From NCBI RefSeq assembly GCF_012927085.1, contig NZ_JABBFX010000003.1, forward strand, positions 186,001 to 250,000: a DNA stretch of 64,000 nt, read 5' to 3'. The notes beneath the pieces are model-generated. The model searched no databases and was not told the DNA's origin. It saw only the letters and a program-made list of their open reading frames with translations. Position numbers and translations under genes: made by a program. This DNA is from Ramlibacter agri. Its GTDB lineage: Bacteria > Pseudomonadota > Gammaproteobacteria > Burkholderiales > Burkholderiaceae_C. The first letter of the stretch is position 1. Each line of letters begins with the position of its first letter. Below are positions 33,208 to 42,146 of this stretch, one piece after another.

Positions 33208-34335
33208 TCAGGGGCGCACGGGCTGGCCGCGCTGGGCGTGCGCGCCCTGCATGCCGGCCAGCGCCATGCGCACCAGCTGGTGCCCGCGAAACAGCACGGC
33301 TTCCTTCCAGTCGGCGGTGTCGGGGTAGAACTGGCGGCGCAAGGCCTGCTTGATGGCAGCGGCCTCCGGGCCCAGCGGGTCGCTGTGCACGTGCAGCCAG
33401 TGATCGGCCCGCAGCGCGGCGCGGCCCGAGTCGCGGTCGTAGGTGCCGAACTCCAGCGTGCCGAAGGTGACACGGGCATGCGGCAGCGCGCGGTTGACGC
33501 CGAAGTGCGTCGGGCCGTCCTGCACCAGCGGCAGGGTCTGGCCGCGGCGGCTTTCGGACACGCCATCGCCCCAGAACTGGCGCACGCGCTGCGCGGCGCC
33601 GGTGCCGGGCTCGTGGTCCGAGATCAGGTCGCCGTGGCCGAAGGGGCCGAGGCCCGTATGGAAGTCGATGCAGGTGACGTCGGTGGCCCGCGCCAGCCGC
33701 TCGGCCATCACCGTATGCAACGTGCGGTTGGACCAGGTGGGCCCGGCGCCGCCGTAGAACATGCCTTGCGCGTCGATGAACTGGCCGCTGGCCAGGGCGC
33801 GATAGAACGCCACTTCGCCGACCTGCTGGCGGTAGCGGGCCAGGACGGCCTCGGCCTCGGCGGCCTCGGGCCCGTCCAGGCGCGCGGGCAGCAGCGCGCC
33901 GGCGATCTCGGCATAGCCCGGGTTGTCCGGAGGCGGCCGGCTCCAGTCCAGGTAGTTGCGATTGAGGTCGACGTTGTCCTCGTTCACCCGCCGCAGCCAC
34001 GCGAAGCCATAGGGATTCACGGCGTGGACGAACAGCACCGCCGTGTCGGCGGGCAGTTGCCGCTGCAGGCCGCTGCGCAGCCAGTGCACCTGGAAGCCGG
34101 AGCCGCAGAAGCCCTCCACGCCGTGCGTGCCGGACAGCGCCATGAGGACCTTGGTCGCGCCGGGCTCGCCGATCCACGCGGTGTCGGTGCTCAGGGCTTC
34201 GCCGCGCGGCCCGCGCGCCGGGCATGCGTATTGCTGGAGCTGTGCGCCCGCCTTGGTCGCTGCTGCGAGGAAGGCTTCCCGGGCCTGGTGGTAGCCGGCC
34301 GAGAAGGCCGCTTCCGCATCGTTGATGGACTGCAT
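33208..34335 (-). CDS. M14-type zinc carboxypeptidase/deacylase family protein (DUF2817-like)
   Basis: A 375-residue cytoplasmic protein. The zinc site is visible as SGTHGVEGFCGS (H-x-x-E) and the third His in DFHTGLGPFGHGD. The substrate-binding segment NPYGFAWLRRVNEDNVDLNRNY and a C-terminal catalytic-Glu candidate in TFGTLEFGTYD also match the M14/DUF2817 group. Such enzymes remove a C-terminal residue or an acyl group from an amino acid. It is the first gene of the operon that continues with the dioxygenase and SHMT-like genes, divergent from the Lrp-type regulator, so it may release the amino acid that the others use. Confidence 0.83.
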   Translation of the reverse strand: MQSINDAEAAFSAGYHQAREAFLAAATKAGAQLQQYACPARGPRGEALSTDTAWIGEPGATKVLMALSGTHGVEGFCGSGFQVHWLRSGLQRQLPADTAVLFVHAVNPYGFAWLRRVNEDNVDLNRNYLDWSRPPPDNPGYAEIAGALLPARLDGPEAAEAEAVLARYRQQVGEVAFYRALASGQFIDAQGMFYGGAGPTWSNRTLHTVMAERLARATDVTCIDFHTGLGPFGHGDLISDHEPGTGAAQRVRQFWGDGVSESRRGQTLPLVQDGPTHFGVNRALPHARVTFGTLEFGTYDRDSGRAALRADHWLHVHSDPLGPEAAAIKQALRRQFYPDTADWKEAVLFRGHQLVRMALAGMQGAHAQRGQPVRP

Positions 34336-34391
34336 GTTGGGAAGCAGTTTAGGGTCGCGCTCGCAGCGAAATAGACCAAATATCCCTCACG

Positions 34392-34423
34392 ATTTCGGCT
34401 TTATGAGCCTAACGTGCCAAAAT
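34392..34423. promoter_or_regulatory. candidate Lrp-type operator between divergent genes
   Basis: ATTTCGGC and GCCAAAAT form an inverted repeat (7 of 8 pairs) with a 16-base spacer, in the AT-rich 134-base gap between the M14-type gene and the Lrp-type regulator. Lrp/AsnC proteins bind such spaced AT-flanked dyads. Confidence 0.4.
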
Positions 34424-34469
34424 TCGGACTTCTCTGAGTGATTCCTGCTAAGCAGTGGGAAACCGAACC

Positions 34470-34958
34470 ATGAAGCCCGCAACCGATTGGCTGGATCGCA
34501 CCGACCTCAAGATCCTGGCGCTCCTGCAGCAGGAGGGCCGCTTGTCGAACGTGGAACTGGCGGAGCGCGTCGCCCTGTCGCCCACACCTTGCCTGCGGCG
34601 CGTGAAGCGGCTGGAGGAAGCCGGCGTGATCGCCTTCTACCGCGCGGAGCTGGACCGCCGGCAGTTGGGCCTGGGCGTGACGGCCTTCGTCTGCATCAAC
34701 ATCGCCGACCACGGGCCCAAGGCCACCGAGCTGTTCCTGTCCGCGGTGGATGCCATCGACGAGATCGTCACCTGCCACGTGCTGTCAGGCCAGTTCGACT
34801 TCCTGCTCGAAGTCGTCACGCCGACGCTGGACCACTATGCGTCGGTCATGCTGGATCGGTTGGGCGGGCTGCCCGGGGTGAGCGCGCTGCAAACGAGCTT
34901 CGCGCTACGCACGGTGAAGGGGGCACGGCGCTTGCCGTTGGCGCATCTGGGGAGCTAG
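34470..34958 (+). CDS. Lrp/AsnC-family transcriptional regulator
   Basis: A 162-residue regulator. The N-terminal helix-turn-helix is DLKILALLQQEGRLSNVELAERVALSPTPCLRRVKRLEEAGVI, followed by the RAM ligand domain (VTAFVCINIADHGP, ATELFLSAVDAIDEIVTCHVLSGQFDFLLEVVTP). These proteins sense amino acids. Divergence from the M14/PhyH/SHMT operon makes it the likely regulator of that operon and supports an amino-acid-type substrate. Start at 34470; a GTG at 34455 would add five residues. Confidence 0.93.
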   Translation: MKPATDWLDRTDLKILALLQQEGRLSNVELAERVALSPTPCLRRVKRLEEAGVIAFYRAELDRRQLGLGVTAFVCINIADHGPKATELFLSAVDAIDEIVTCHVLSGQFDFLLEVVTPTLDHYASVMLDRLGGLPGVSALQTSFALRTVKGARRLPLAHLGS

Positions 34959-34980
34959 GGGTTCAGCGCCTTCAAGGCGC

Positions 34981-35910
34981 TCAATGCGACGCCACATACC
35001 GCGTCCCCGGCTGGGCCGGTGGTAGCGCGAAACCGGCCTTCATGCGCCGCGCCTCGGCCGTCGGGGTCAGGCCGAAGAGGCGCTTGAACTCGCGGTTGAA
35101 CTGCGAGGCGCTTTCGTAGCCGACGGCATTGCAGGCCGCGGCCGCCGTCATGCCCTCGCGCGCCATCAGCAGGCGGGCCTGGTGCAGCCGGATGGACTTC
35201 AGGTATTGCATTGGCGAGATGTGCGTCACGGCCTTGAAGTGGCTGTGGAAAGACGGTGCACTCATGCCGGCCTCGCGCGCCAGTTGCGCGACGTCGAGCC
35301 GCTGGGCGTGCTCGCGGTGGATGCGTTGCAGCGCCCGGCCGATGCGACCGAAGCGGCCTTGCTGCGCCAGCGCCGCGCGCAGCACCTGCCCTTGCGGCCC
35401 GGTCAGCACGCGGAAGTACAACTCGCGCACGGCGGCGCGACCGAGGATGGCCGCGTCCAGCGGGAGGCTCAACACCTGCAACAGGTGAAGCACGGCGTGC
35501 CGCATTGCGTCGTCCATCGGGCTGGACATCATGCTTTGCGGCACCTGGGCCGGCGCGACGCCGCCGGCACGGTCGATATCGACCATCAGCCCGGCCGCGA
35601 GCTGGAAATCCAGATGCACGTAAAGCGCCAGCAGCGGCCTTTCCGCGCTGCCGTCGGATTGCATCGTGAAGGGCACCGGCGCTGCGACGGCGAGGTAGTG
35701 CTGCTCGTCATAGACGAACACCTGGTCGCCGAAATAACCGCGCTTGGCACCCTGGCAGACGATGACGATGCCGGGGTCGTACAGCACCGGCGTGTCGGCC
35801 AGCGGCCGGTCGGAGCGCAGCACGCGTACGTCCGGCAGCTCCGTCAGGTTGTAGCCCTCCTGGGGCGCCAGGGCACGCAGCAGCGTGATGGAGCCGGCTG
35901 GAGCATTCAT
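34981..35910 (-). CDS. AraC-family transcriptional regulator
   Basis: A 309-residue regulator from the ATG at 35910 (MNAPAGSITLLRAL); a GTG at 35949 would add 13 residues. The N-terminal ligand domain (YDPGIVIVCQGAKRGYFGDQVFVYDEQHYLAVAAPVPFTMQSDGS) is of the AraC_N type, and the C-terminal double helix-turn-helix includes LDVAQLAREAGMSAPSFHSHFKAVT and ACNAVGYESASQFNREFKRLFG. It is divergent from the SDR at 36002, a pairing common in Proteobacteria where the AraC protein controls the aldehyde/ketone reductase. Confidence 0.92.
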   Translation of the reverse strand: MNAPAGSITLLRALAPQEGYNLTELPDVRVLRSDRPLADTPVLYDPGIVIVCQGAKRGYFGDQVFVYDEQHYLAVAAPVPFTMQSDGSAERPLLALYVHLDFQLAAGLMVDIDRAGGVAPAQVPQSMMSSPMDDAMRHAVLHLLQVLSLPLDAAILGRAAVRELYFRVLTGPQGQVLRAALAQQGRFGRIGRALQRIHREHAQRLDVAQLAREAGMSAPSFHSHFKAVTHISPMQYLKSIRLHQARLLMAREGMTAAAACNAVGYESASQFNREFKRLFGLTPTAEARRMKAGFALPPAQPGTRYVASH

Positions 35911-36001
35911 AGAAAAAGGCAACGAATTGAGAGAATCCGGCGTCGACACTGCCAGGGGTGCAGAGGATTATGCCGACCTGTCCAATCTTCAGGAGAACGC
36001 A

Positions 36002-36853
36002 GTGGCATTGCGAAAAAACTTGCTCATTACCGGTGTCAGCAGTGGCTTTGGCCGTGCGCTGGCCCAGGAGTCGCTGGCGGCCGGTCATCGTGTCGTCGGA
36101 ACGGTTCGTGGCTCGCGGGCGCAGCAGGACTTCGAGGCGCTTGGGGCCGGCGCGATCGGCCGTGTGCTGGATGTGACCGACTTCGACGCCATCCCCCGCA
36201 TCGTCGCCGAGGTCGAGGCCGAAGTCGGGCCGGTGGACGTGCTCGTCAACAACGCCGGCTACGGCCATGAAGGCGTCATGGAGGAATCGTCGCTGGACGA
36301 GATGCGGCGGCAATTCGATGTCAACGTCTTCGGCGCCGTAGCCATGATGAAGGCGGTGCTGCCCTTCATGCGGAAGCGGCGGCGCGGGCGCATCGTCAAC
36401 ATCACGTCGATGGGCGGCTTCGTCACGATGCCAGGCATTGCCTACTACTGCGGCAGCAAGTTCGCGCTGGAAGGCATTTCCGAGGCCTTGGGCCAGGAGT
36501 TGAAGCCCTTGGGCATCCACGTCACGGCTGTTGCGCCGGGCTCGTTCCGCACCGATTGGGCAGGTCGCTCGATGGTGCGCACGCCGCGCAGCATCGAGGA
36601 CTACGACGGGCTGTTCGACCCGATCCGCCGGGCCCGCGAGGCCAAGAGCGGCCGGCAACTCGGCGACCCCGCCAAGGCTGCCCGCGCGATGCTGGCCTTG
36701 GTCGACAATCCGCACCCGCCCGCGCACCTGCTGCTAGGCAGTGATGCATTGGGCCTGGTGCGTGACAAGCTCACCGCCATGAGTACGGAACTTGCGACTT
36801 GGGAGGCCGTGACGCGATCGACGGATGGCACGGACCAAGGAACGCTGTCGTGA
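36002..36853 (+). CDS. SDR-family oxidoreductase
   Basis: A 283-residue short-chain dehydrogenase. The cofactor motif is TGVSSGFGRAL, then NNAGYGHEG, the catalytic Ser in NITSMGGFV and Y-x-x-x-K as YCGSK. The long C-terminal part (DYDGLFDPIRRARE) is typical of the 275-285 residue SDR group paired with AraC regulators. The start is GTG at 36002 with AGGAG at 35991-35995; upstream in-frame ATGs overlap the regulator gene. Substrate unknown. Confidence 0.92.
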   Translation: MALRKNLLITGVSSGFGRALAQESLAAGHRVVGTVRGSRAQQDFEALGAGAIGRVLDVTDFDAIPRIVAEVEAEVGPVDVLVNNAGYGHEGVMEESSLDEMRRQFDVNVFGAVAMMKAVLPFMRKRRRGRIVNITSMGGFVTMPGIAYYCGSKFALEGISEALGQELKPLGIHVTAVAPGSFRTDWAGRSMVRTPRSIEDYDGLFDPIRRAREAKSGRQLGDPAKAARAMLALVDNPHPPAHLLLGSDALGLVRDKLTAMSTELATWEAVTRSTDGTDQGTLS

Positions 36854-36892
36854 TGCTCAAACCTGCCGCGCCCGCCCAGGCAAAATCCCGGA

Positions 36893-37234
36893 ATGAGCCA
36901 TCCTGACCTCGAGAGCCGCGCCAAGGCGCTGGTCGACGACAAACTGATTCGCGCCTACTGGGAAGCCGTCGAGCACTACAAGACGAGGGACCTGGTGCTG
37001 CTCTATGCCGTGGGAGACTCCCGGCATCCGGTCCGAGCGTTCGTGCGGGAGGAGTTGCTTGCCTCCACTCTCCCCGCGGACATCAAGGCGCAGGTGGCGG
37101 ATCCCGCGAGCGACGCAAGCAGCCGGCCGGCCAGCACCGACGCGACCTTCTGGCTGCTTGCCATCTTCTCCGATGAAGAGGCGGTATGCCTCGCGGTCAA
37201 CGCGAAGCTCCTGGCGCCTGGCGGGCGGGCGTAG
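36893..37234 (+). CDS. hypothetical 113-residue protein upstream of polB
   Basis: A small soluble protein (MSHPDLESRAKALVDDKLIRAYWEAVEHYKTRDL...). It has helical N- and C-terminal parts and a Ser/Ala-rich linker. No motif recognised. It lies 24 bases before the polB start on the same strand, so the two may be cotranscribed; its composition matches chromosomal genes. Confidence 0.6.
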   Translation: MSHPDLESRAKALVDDKLIRAYWEAVEHYKTRDLVLLYAVGDSRHPVRAFVREELLASTLPADIKAQVADPASDASSRPASTDATFWLLAIFSDEEAVCLAVNAKLLAPGGRA

Positions 37235-37258
37235 CCCCACTCGGTTCCCTAAGCTTCC

Positions 37259-39631
37259 GTGGAACACAACGAGCTGAAGGGCTTCCTCCTCACCCGGAAC
37301 TGGCGGGACGCTGCGGCCGGCACCGAGATCGAATACTGGCTGGCCACGGAAGCCGGGGCGAGGAAGGTGGTGCTGACGGCACAGACCCCGGTGGCCTTCG
37401 TCGAGGCCAGGCACAGGGCCGCAGTCGAGGCGCAACTCCCCGCCATGCCCGGCCTGCAGCTTCGCGAGCTGGAGCTGAAGACTTTTCGCCAGGAGCCGGT
37501 GATCGGTGTGTACGCCAGGCAGCACCGGCTGCTCGGGCGCCTGGCCCGGGCGCTGGAGACGCAGGACATTCCGCTGTACGAGGCCGACGTCCGCCCCCAT
37601 GACCGCTACCTGATGGAGCGGTTCATCACCGCGGGGGTGAGCGTCGACGGCGGGCGCCCGGAGGGCACTGCCATCTTCGACTGCAAGCTGCAACCTGCGC
37701 CGGACTTCCGGCCCGCGCTGAAAGTGGTGTCGCTGGACATCGAGACGAGCGCCCACGAGGAGCTGTATTCCATCGCCCTGGACGGCACGGGAGAGCGGGT
37801 CGTCTTCATGCTGGGGGAGCCGCCTGCCGAGGCCTCGGAGCCAGGCGACTTCCGCCTCGTCTATTGCCCTGGCCGCAAGGCCATGATCGAACGGCTGAAC
37901 GACTGGTTCGAGCGCAACGACCCGGACGCCATCCTCGGGTGGAACGTGATCCAGTTCGACCTTCGGGTGCTGCAGGCGACCGCCGATGGCTGCGGCGTGC
38001 CGCTGCTATTGGGGCGTGAGCGCCGGCCCGTCGAATGGCGCAAGCACCCCGGCAAACAGAGCTACCTGTTCGCGGCCATGCCTGGCCGAGTGGCCATCGA
38101 CGGCATCGAGGCACTCCGGTCGGCGGTGTGGAGCTTTGCCTCCTTCAGCCTGGAGGCCGTGTCGCAGGAGCTGCTGGGCGAGGGCAAGGCGATCGGCGAC
38201 GAGTACGACAAGATGGCCGAGATCGAGCGGCGCTACCAGCAGGACAAGCCGGCACTGGCGGCCTACAACATCCGCGACTGCGAGCTCGTCCTGCGCATCT
38301 TCGAGAAGGCCCGATTGCTGCAGTTCGTGATGGAGCGCGCCCAGACCACCGGGCTGCAGCTGGACCACTTCGGTGGCTCCATCGCCGCGTTCAGCCACGT
38401 CTACCTGCCGCGGATGCATCGCCAGGGCTACGTGGCGCCGAATGTCGGCGACGCGCCCGAGGGCGCCTTCCCCGGCGGCTACGTGATGGACTCGCGGCCG
38501 GGCTTCTACGACTCCGTCATCGTCCTGGATTACAAGAGCCTGTATCCGTCAATCATTCGCACCTTCCTGGTCGACCCGGTCGGCCTGGTGGAAGGCCAGT
38601 ACGCCGCCGACACGGCCACGCTGATCCACGGGCCGAACGGCACCCGTTTCTCGCGCGACAAGCACTGCCTGCCGGACATCGTCACCACGCTCTGGCGGGC
38701 CCGGGACGAGGCCAAGCGAGCGAGGAACGAGCCGCTGTCGCAAGCGCTGAAACTGCTGATGAACTCCTTCGCCGGGGTGCTGGGCGCGTCCGGTTGCCGC
38801 TTCTTCAACCCGAATCTCGTTTCCGCGGTGACCTTGCGTGGGCACGAGATCGTGCAACTGACGCGCGAGTTCGTGGAGAAGAGGGGGTACGTGGCCATCT
38901 ATGGCGACACCGACTCGATCTTCATCTGGCTCAAGCGAGCCCACACGAACGAGGAGGCGCAGGCGATCGCCGCGACCCTGGTGAAGGACATCAATGCCTG
39001 GTGGTCGCACAGGCTGCGCGAGGAACAGGGGCTGGCGAGCTTCCTCGAGATCGAGCTCGACACGCATTACAGGAAGTTCTTCATGCCGACGATCCGCGGC
39101 TCCGACGTCGGCAGCAAGAAGCGTTACGCCGGCTTGAGCGTGGATGCCGCGGGCCGCGAGGAAATGATCTATCGCGGCCTGGAGATGGCTCGCAGCGACT
39201 GGACGCCGCTGGCGCGGCAGTTCCAGGAGGGCCTGCTCTCGCGCATCTTCCGTGGCGAGCCCTACCAGGCTTTCGTGACCGACTACGCGCAAGCGACCTT
39301 GTCCGGCGAAAAGGACGACCTGCTCGTTTATCGCAAGCGGCTGCGCCATCGCATAGCCGACTACCAGGTCAACGTGCCGCCGCAGGTCCGGGCCGCGCGC
39401 ATCGCCGACGAGTACAACGTGAAGGTCAACCGGCCCAGGCAGTACGAGAACGGCGGGTGGATCCGGTACGTCATGACCCGCAGCGGCCCGGAGCCCCTGG
39501 AGGTGCGCCGCTCGGGGATCGACTACGAGCACTACCTCACCCGGCAGCTCCAGCCGATTGCAGACGCCATCCTGCAGCCGATGGGCGAGAGCTTCGCGGC
39601 GATGACGACCTTGCAGCGACGGCTTTTCTAG
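37259..39631 (+). CDS. polB: DNA polymerase II (family B)
   Basis: A 790-residue replicative-type repair polymerase, near the 783 residues of E. coli Pol II. The 3'-5' exonuclease motif I is VVSLDIETS, with NVIQFDLRVL and YNIRDCEL as exonuclease II/III. The polymerase motifs are DYKSLYPSIIRTF (A), KLLMNSFAGVLG (B) and YGDTDSIF (C). The C-terminal thumb is complete. The start is GTG at 37259. In E. coli the enzyme is SOS-induced and acts in translesion and restart synthesis; I see no convincing LexA box upstream because the preceding 24 bases are too short, so any control lies ahead of the small gene at 36893. Confidence 0.97.
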   Translation: MEHNELKGFLLTRNWRDAAAGTEIEYWLATEAGARKVVLTAQTPVAFVEARHRAAVEAQLPAMPGLQLRELELKTFRQEPVIGVYARQHRLLGRLARALETQDIPLYEADVRPHDRYLMERFITAGVSVDGGRPEGTAIFDCKLQPAPDFRPALKVVSLDIETSAHEELYSIALDGTGERVVFMLGEPPAEASEPGDFRLVYCPGRKAMIERLNDWFERNDPDAILGWNVIQFDLRVLQATADGCGVPLLLGRERRPVEWRKHPGKQSYLFAAMPGRVAIDGIEALRSAVWSFASFSLEAVSQELLGEGKAIGDEYDKMAEIERRYQQDKPALAAYNIRDCELVLRIFEKARLLQFVMERAQTTGLQLDHFGGSIAAFSHVYLPRMHRQGYVAPNVGDAPEGAFPGGYVMDSRPGFYDSVIVLDYKSLYPSIIRTFLVDPVGLVEGQYAADTATLIHGPNGTRFSRDKHCLPDIVTTLWRARDEAKRARNEPLSQALKLLMNSFAGVLGASGCRFFNPNLVSAVTLRGHEIVQLTREFVEKRGYVAIYGDTDSIFIWLKRAHTNEEAQAIAATLVKDINAWWSHRLREEQGLASFLEIELDTHYRKFFMPTIRGSDVGSKKRYAGLSVDAAGREEMIYRGLEMARSDWTPLARQFQEGLLSRIFRGEPYQAFVTDYAQATLSGEKDDLLVYRKRLRHRIADYQVNVPPQVRAARIADEYNVKVNRPRQYENGGWIRYVMTRSGPEPLEVRRSGIDYEHYLTRQLQPIADAILQPMGESFAAMTTLQRRLF

Positions 39632-39634
39632 CCG

Positions 39635-40867
39635 CTACGCCCTGCCACGGACCATATCGAGCAGCCGACCCACGATGCGCTCGCCATCGGCCCGCAAGCC
39701 GTTGTGGGCGTACTCGTTGGTGACCCAGGCTCGCAGCCCGCGGACGCCGCGGGCCGTCTCCTCGGCAAACGATCGCTCCACATAGACGTCGTCGACGTAC
39801 ACGGTCGCTGCCACGGGGACCTTGTTCCGGGCGAGGCGGTCGGCGTCGTAAAGGCGCGGCCAGGGATGTTCGGCCAGAAGCTGCGCCGCCTCGCGATGCG
39901 CGCGCAAGCCCGCATAGTCATCCCACATCCAGGGAAAGACGTGCTCCGCGCCGAGCAGGTCGCCGGTGATTGCCTCCTCGGGCGCAAGGCGGCCTGCCGA
40001 CCAGCGGGTGGCGCCGCCGTCGGCGTACGAGGACTCATGGAGCGTCGCGTAGATCGGATTGCGCTCCCAGCCAGAGGCCATCTGCGCGTCGGCCAGGAAG
40101 GCCGCCGAGCCGAAGGGCAGCTCGAGCAGGTGGTGCAGCCGTTCGAACCCGGCGCTGTCGCCGAGCCACATCCCGGCCTGCCGCAACCGGCGTGATGTGA
40201 GGCGGTCGCCGTTGGGCAGGCGGACGTCTTCCTCGTCGAGGCGGCGCAGGATCGTCCGCAAGCGAGCCAGGTCTCCCGGGTATCGCTCGTGATAGCGCTG
40301 GTTCGCTTCGCGCACGCGCACCCAGGTTGCCGCGTAGACCTCGTCGACCGGCCGATTGGTGATCGGCGCGAGCCCGCCGGTGATCAGCACTTCCCGCAGG
40401 CCCTCGGGCGCCAGCGACAGGTAGGTGAGCGAGGTGAAGCCACCGAAGCTCTGACCGAGCAGGCTCCAGCGCTCGGCGCCGAGTTCGGCGCGAATCACTT
40501 CGAGGTCGCGCACGATGGCGTCGGCGCGGAAATGCGTGAGGTACTCGGCCTGTTCGGCGGCCGTTGCCCCCGGGATGACGGGGCCGACGGGGGTGGAGCG
40601 CCCCGTGCCCCGCTGGTCCAGCAACAGGACCCGAAAGTCTTTCAAGGCACGCGCCATCCACCCTGAGGGCGGGCTCGTCGGGCGGGCAGCCTCGAAGCCG
40701 GGGCCGCCCTGCAGGAACACGAGGTAAGGGCGATCCAGACCGTCCGGGGCCGCGACTTCGCGCGTGAACACACTGATCGTGCCACGCGACGGATCGCCGT
40801 GAACCAAGGGAACGGTGTGCTCGCGCTCGGTCAGGACGGCACCGGGGATGCGGTAGGTCGTGGTCAT
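39635..40867 (-). CDS. alpha/beta hydrolase, proline iminopeptidase-like (S33)
   Basis: A 410-residue serine hydrolase. The oxyanion region is LQGGPGFEAARP, the G-x-S-x-G elbow is LLGQSFGGFTSL, and the motif DQRGTGRSTPV is typical of prolyl aminopeptidases. The Asp/His of the triad lie in the C-terminal third (VAATVYVDDVYVER, NEYAHNGLR). The ATG at 40867 was chosen; an ATG at 40897 adds ten atypical residues. It likely removes N-terminal proline or hydrolyses small esters or amides in the cytoplasm. Its stop is 3 bases from the polB stop (convergent). Confidence 0.9.
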   Translation of the reverse strand: MTTTYRIPGAVLTEREHTVPLVHGDPSRGTISVFTREVAAPDGLDRPYLVFLQGGPGFEAARPTSPPSGWMARALKDFRVLLLDQRGTGRSTPVGPVIPGATAAEQAEYLTHFRADAIVRDLEVIRAELGAERWSLLGQSFGGFTSLTYLSLAPEGLREVLITGGLAPITNRPVDEVYAATWVRVREANQRYHERYPGDLARLRTILRRLDEEDVRLPNGDRLTSRRLRQAGMWLGDSAGFERLHHLLELPFGSAAFLADAQMASGWERNPIYATLHESSYADGGATRWSAGRLAPEEAITGDLLGAEHVFPWMWDDYAGLRAHREAAQLLAEHPWPRLYDADRLARNKVPVAATVYVDDVYVERSFAEETARGVRGLRAWVTNEYAHNGLRADGERIVGRLLDMVRGRA

Positions 40868-41000
40868 GGAGTGCATTAGAACCGAAGGTATGCACAACGA
40901 CCGGCGTTACCAGTTGTGCGTCCTCAGGTCCATCTCAGGACGGCCCCGCACCATTGCTCCACACGCCGCCATCGGGGCGGTGTGGCTTTCGACGGAGTTC

Positions 41001-41348
41001 ATGATGTTCAAGCCCACCCTTCCCATCCTCGCCCTGGCCGGTGCCTTCACGTTCTCGCACGCCTTCGCCGCAGAGCCCTCACAGGCCGAACTGCAGGCCC
41101 AGGCCAAGATCGGCCAGGACCAGGCCACCAAGACCGCGCTCGCCCGGGTGCCGGGCGGCAAAGTCCAGAGCGCGGAGCTCGAGCGCGAACACGGCAAGCT
41201 GGTCTGGTCCTTCGACCTGGCGCAGAACGGCAAGAGCGGCGTGACCGAGATCCAGGTCGACGCCCTGACCGGCAAGGTCGTGTCGCAGAAAAAGGAAAGC
41301 GCCGCACAGGAAGCGTCCGAAGCCACCAAGGAAGCCCAGGAGAAGTGA
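41001..41348 (+). CDS. exported PepSY-domain protein
   Basis: A 115-residue periplasmic protein. The signal peptide is FKPTLPILALAGAFTFSHAFA, followed by one PepSY domain (QAELQAQAKIGQDQATKTALARVPGGKVQSAELEREHGKLVWSFDLAQ...VTEIQVDALTGKVVS) and a Lys/Glu/Ala-rich tail. PepSY domains inhibit peptidases or act as sensors. Two adjacent ATGs (41001, 41004) are possible starts. The stop shares one base with the next gene's ATG, so PepSY, membrane protein and the small exported protein form a cluster. Confidence 0.87.
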   Translation: MMFKPTLPILALAGAFTFSHAFAAEPSQAELQAQAKIGQDQATKTALARVPGGKVQSAELEREHGKLVWSFDLAQNGKSGVTEIQVDALTGKVVSQKKESAAQEASEATKEAQEK

Positions 41349-42118
41349 TGGAAGGCGCCCATCCCTCCATCCTTGCCCCGGCCTTCTTTAACAAGGTCCC
41401 GGCCATCACCTTGAGTTTCTGGGTGATCAAGGTCCTCGCGACGACGGTGGGCGAGACGGGCGCCGACTATCTGGCCGTGCACGTCGGCCTCGGCGCGGCC
41501 CTCACCACCGGGCTCATGAGCGCTCTGCTCGTCGCCGCCCTGCTGCTGCAACTGACCCGGCACCGCTACGTGCCCTGGATCTACTGGCTGACGGTGGTGC
41601 TCCTGAGCGTCGTCGGCACCCAGATCACCGACATGCTGACGGACACCCTGAACGTGAGCCTCTATGTGAGCACCGCTGTCTTCAGCGTGCTGCTGGTGGC
41701 TTGCTTCTGGATCTGGCATCGCGCCGAAGGGACGCTGGCTATCAACGCGATCGACACCCGCTCGCGGGAGCTGTTCTATTGGGGCGCCGTGCTGGTCACC
41801 TTTGCGCTCGGCACGGCGGCCGGCGATCTGGCGACCGAGGCGCTCGGCCTCGGTTTCCAGGTCGGTGTGCTCGCCTTTGGCGCCCTCATCGCGCTCATCG
41901 CAGTGGCGTGGCGCGCCGGAGCGAATGCCGTGCTGGCCTTCTGGCTCGCCTACATCCTCACCCGACCGCTCGGAGCCTCTCTCGGCGACCTGCTGGCGCA
42001 GGCCCGCGAATACGGCGGCCTGGGACTCGGCACCGTGGTCACCAGCGCAGTGTTCCTGGCCGTGATCGCCACCCTTGTCGTCTACATCAGCCTGCCTGGC
42101 CGGCGGGTCGCGTCCTGA
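41348..42118 (+). CDS. COG4705-like polytopic membrane protein
   Basis: A 256-residue integral membrane protein with about eight hydrophobic segments in two similar halves. The half beginning [19 protein letters not shown] is echoed by [19 protein letters not shown], with matching loops (ITDMLTDTL and [12 protein letters not shown]). This internal duplication with G-(E/D)-x-G-D signatures is that of an uncharacterised membrane-anchored family often found next to PepSY proteins. Metal or phosphate handling has been suggested for relatives only by context. It is translationally coupled to the PepSY gene. Confidence 0.85.
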   Translation: MEGAHPSILAPAFFNKVPAITLSFWVIKVLATTVGETGADYLAVHVGLGAALTTGLMSALLVAALLLQLTRHRYVPWIYWLTVVLLSVVGTQITDMLTDTLNVSLYVSTAVFSVLLVACFWIWHRAEGTLAINAIDTRSRELFYWGAVLVTFALGTAAGDLATEALGLGFQVGVLAFGALIALIAVAWRAGANAVLAFWLAYILTRPLGASLGDLLAQAREYGGLGLGTVVTSAVFLAVIATLVVYISLPGRRVAS

Positions 42119-42146
42119 GCGCCCCGGTCGGGAGAAGCATCAACCC

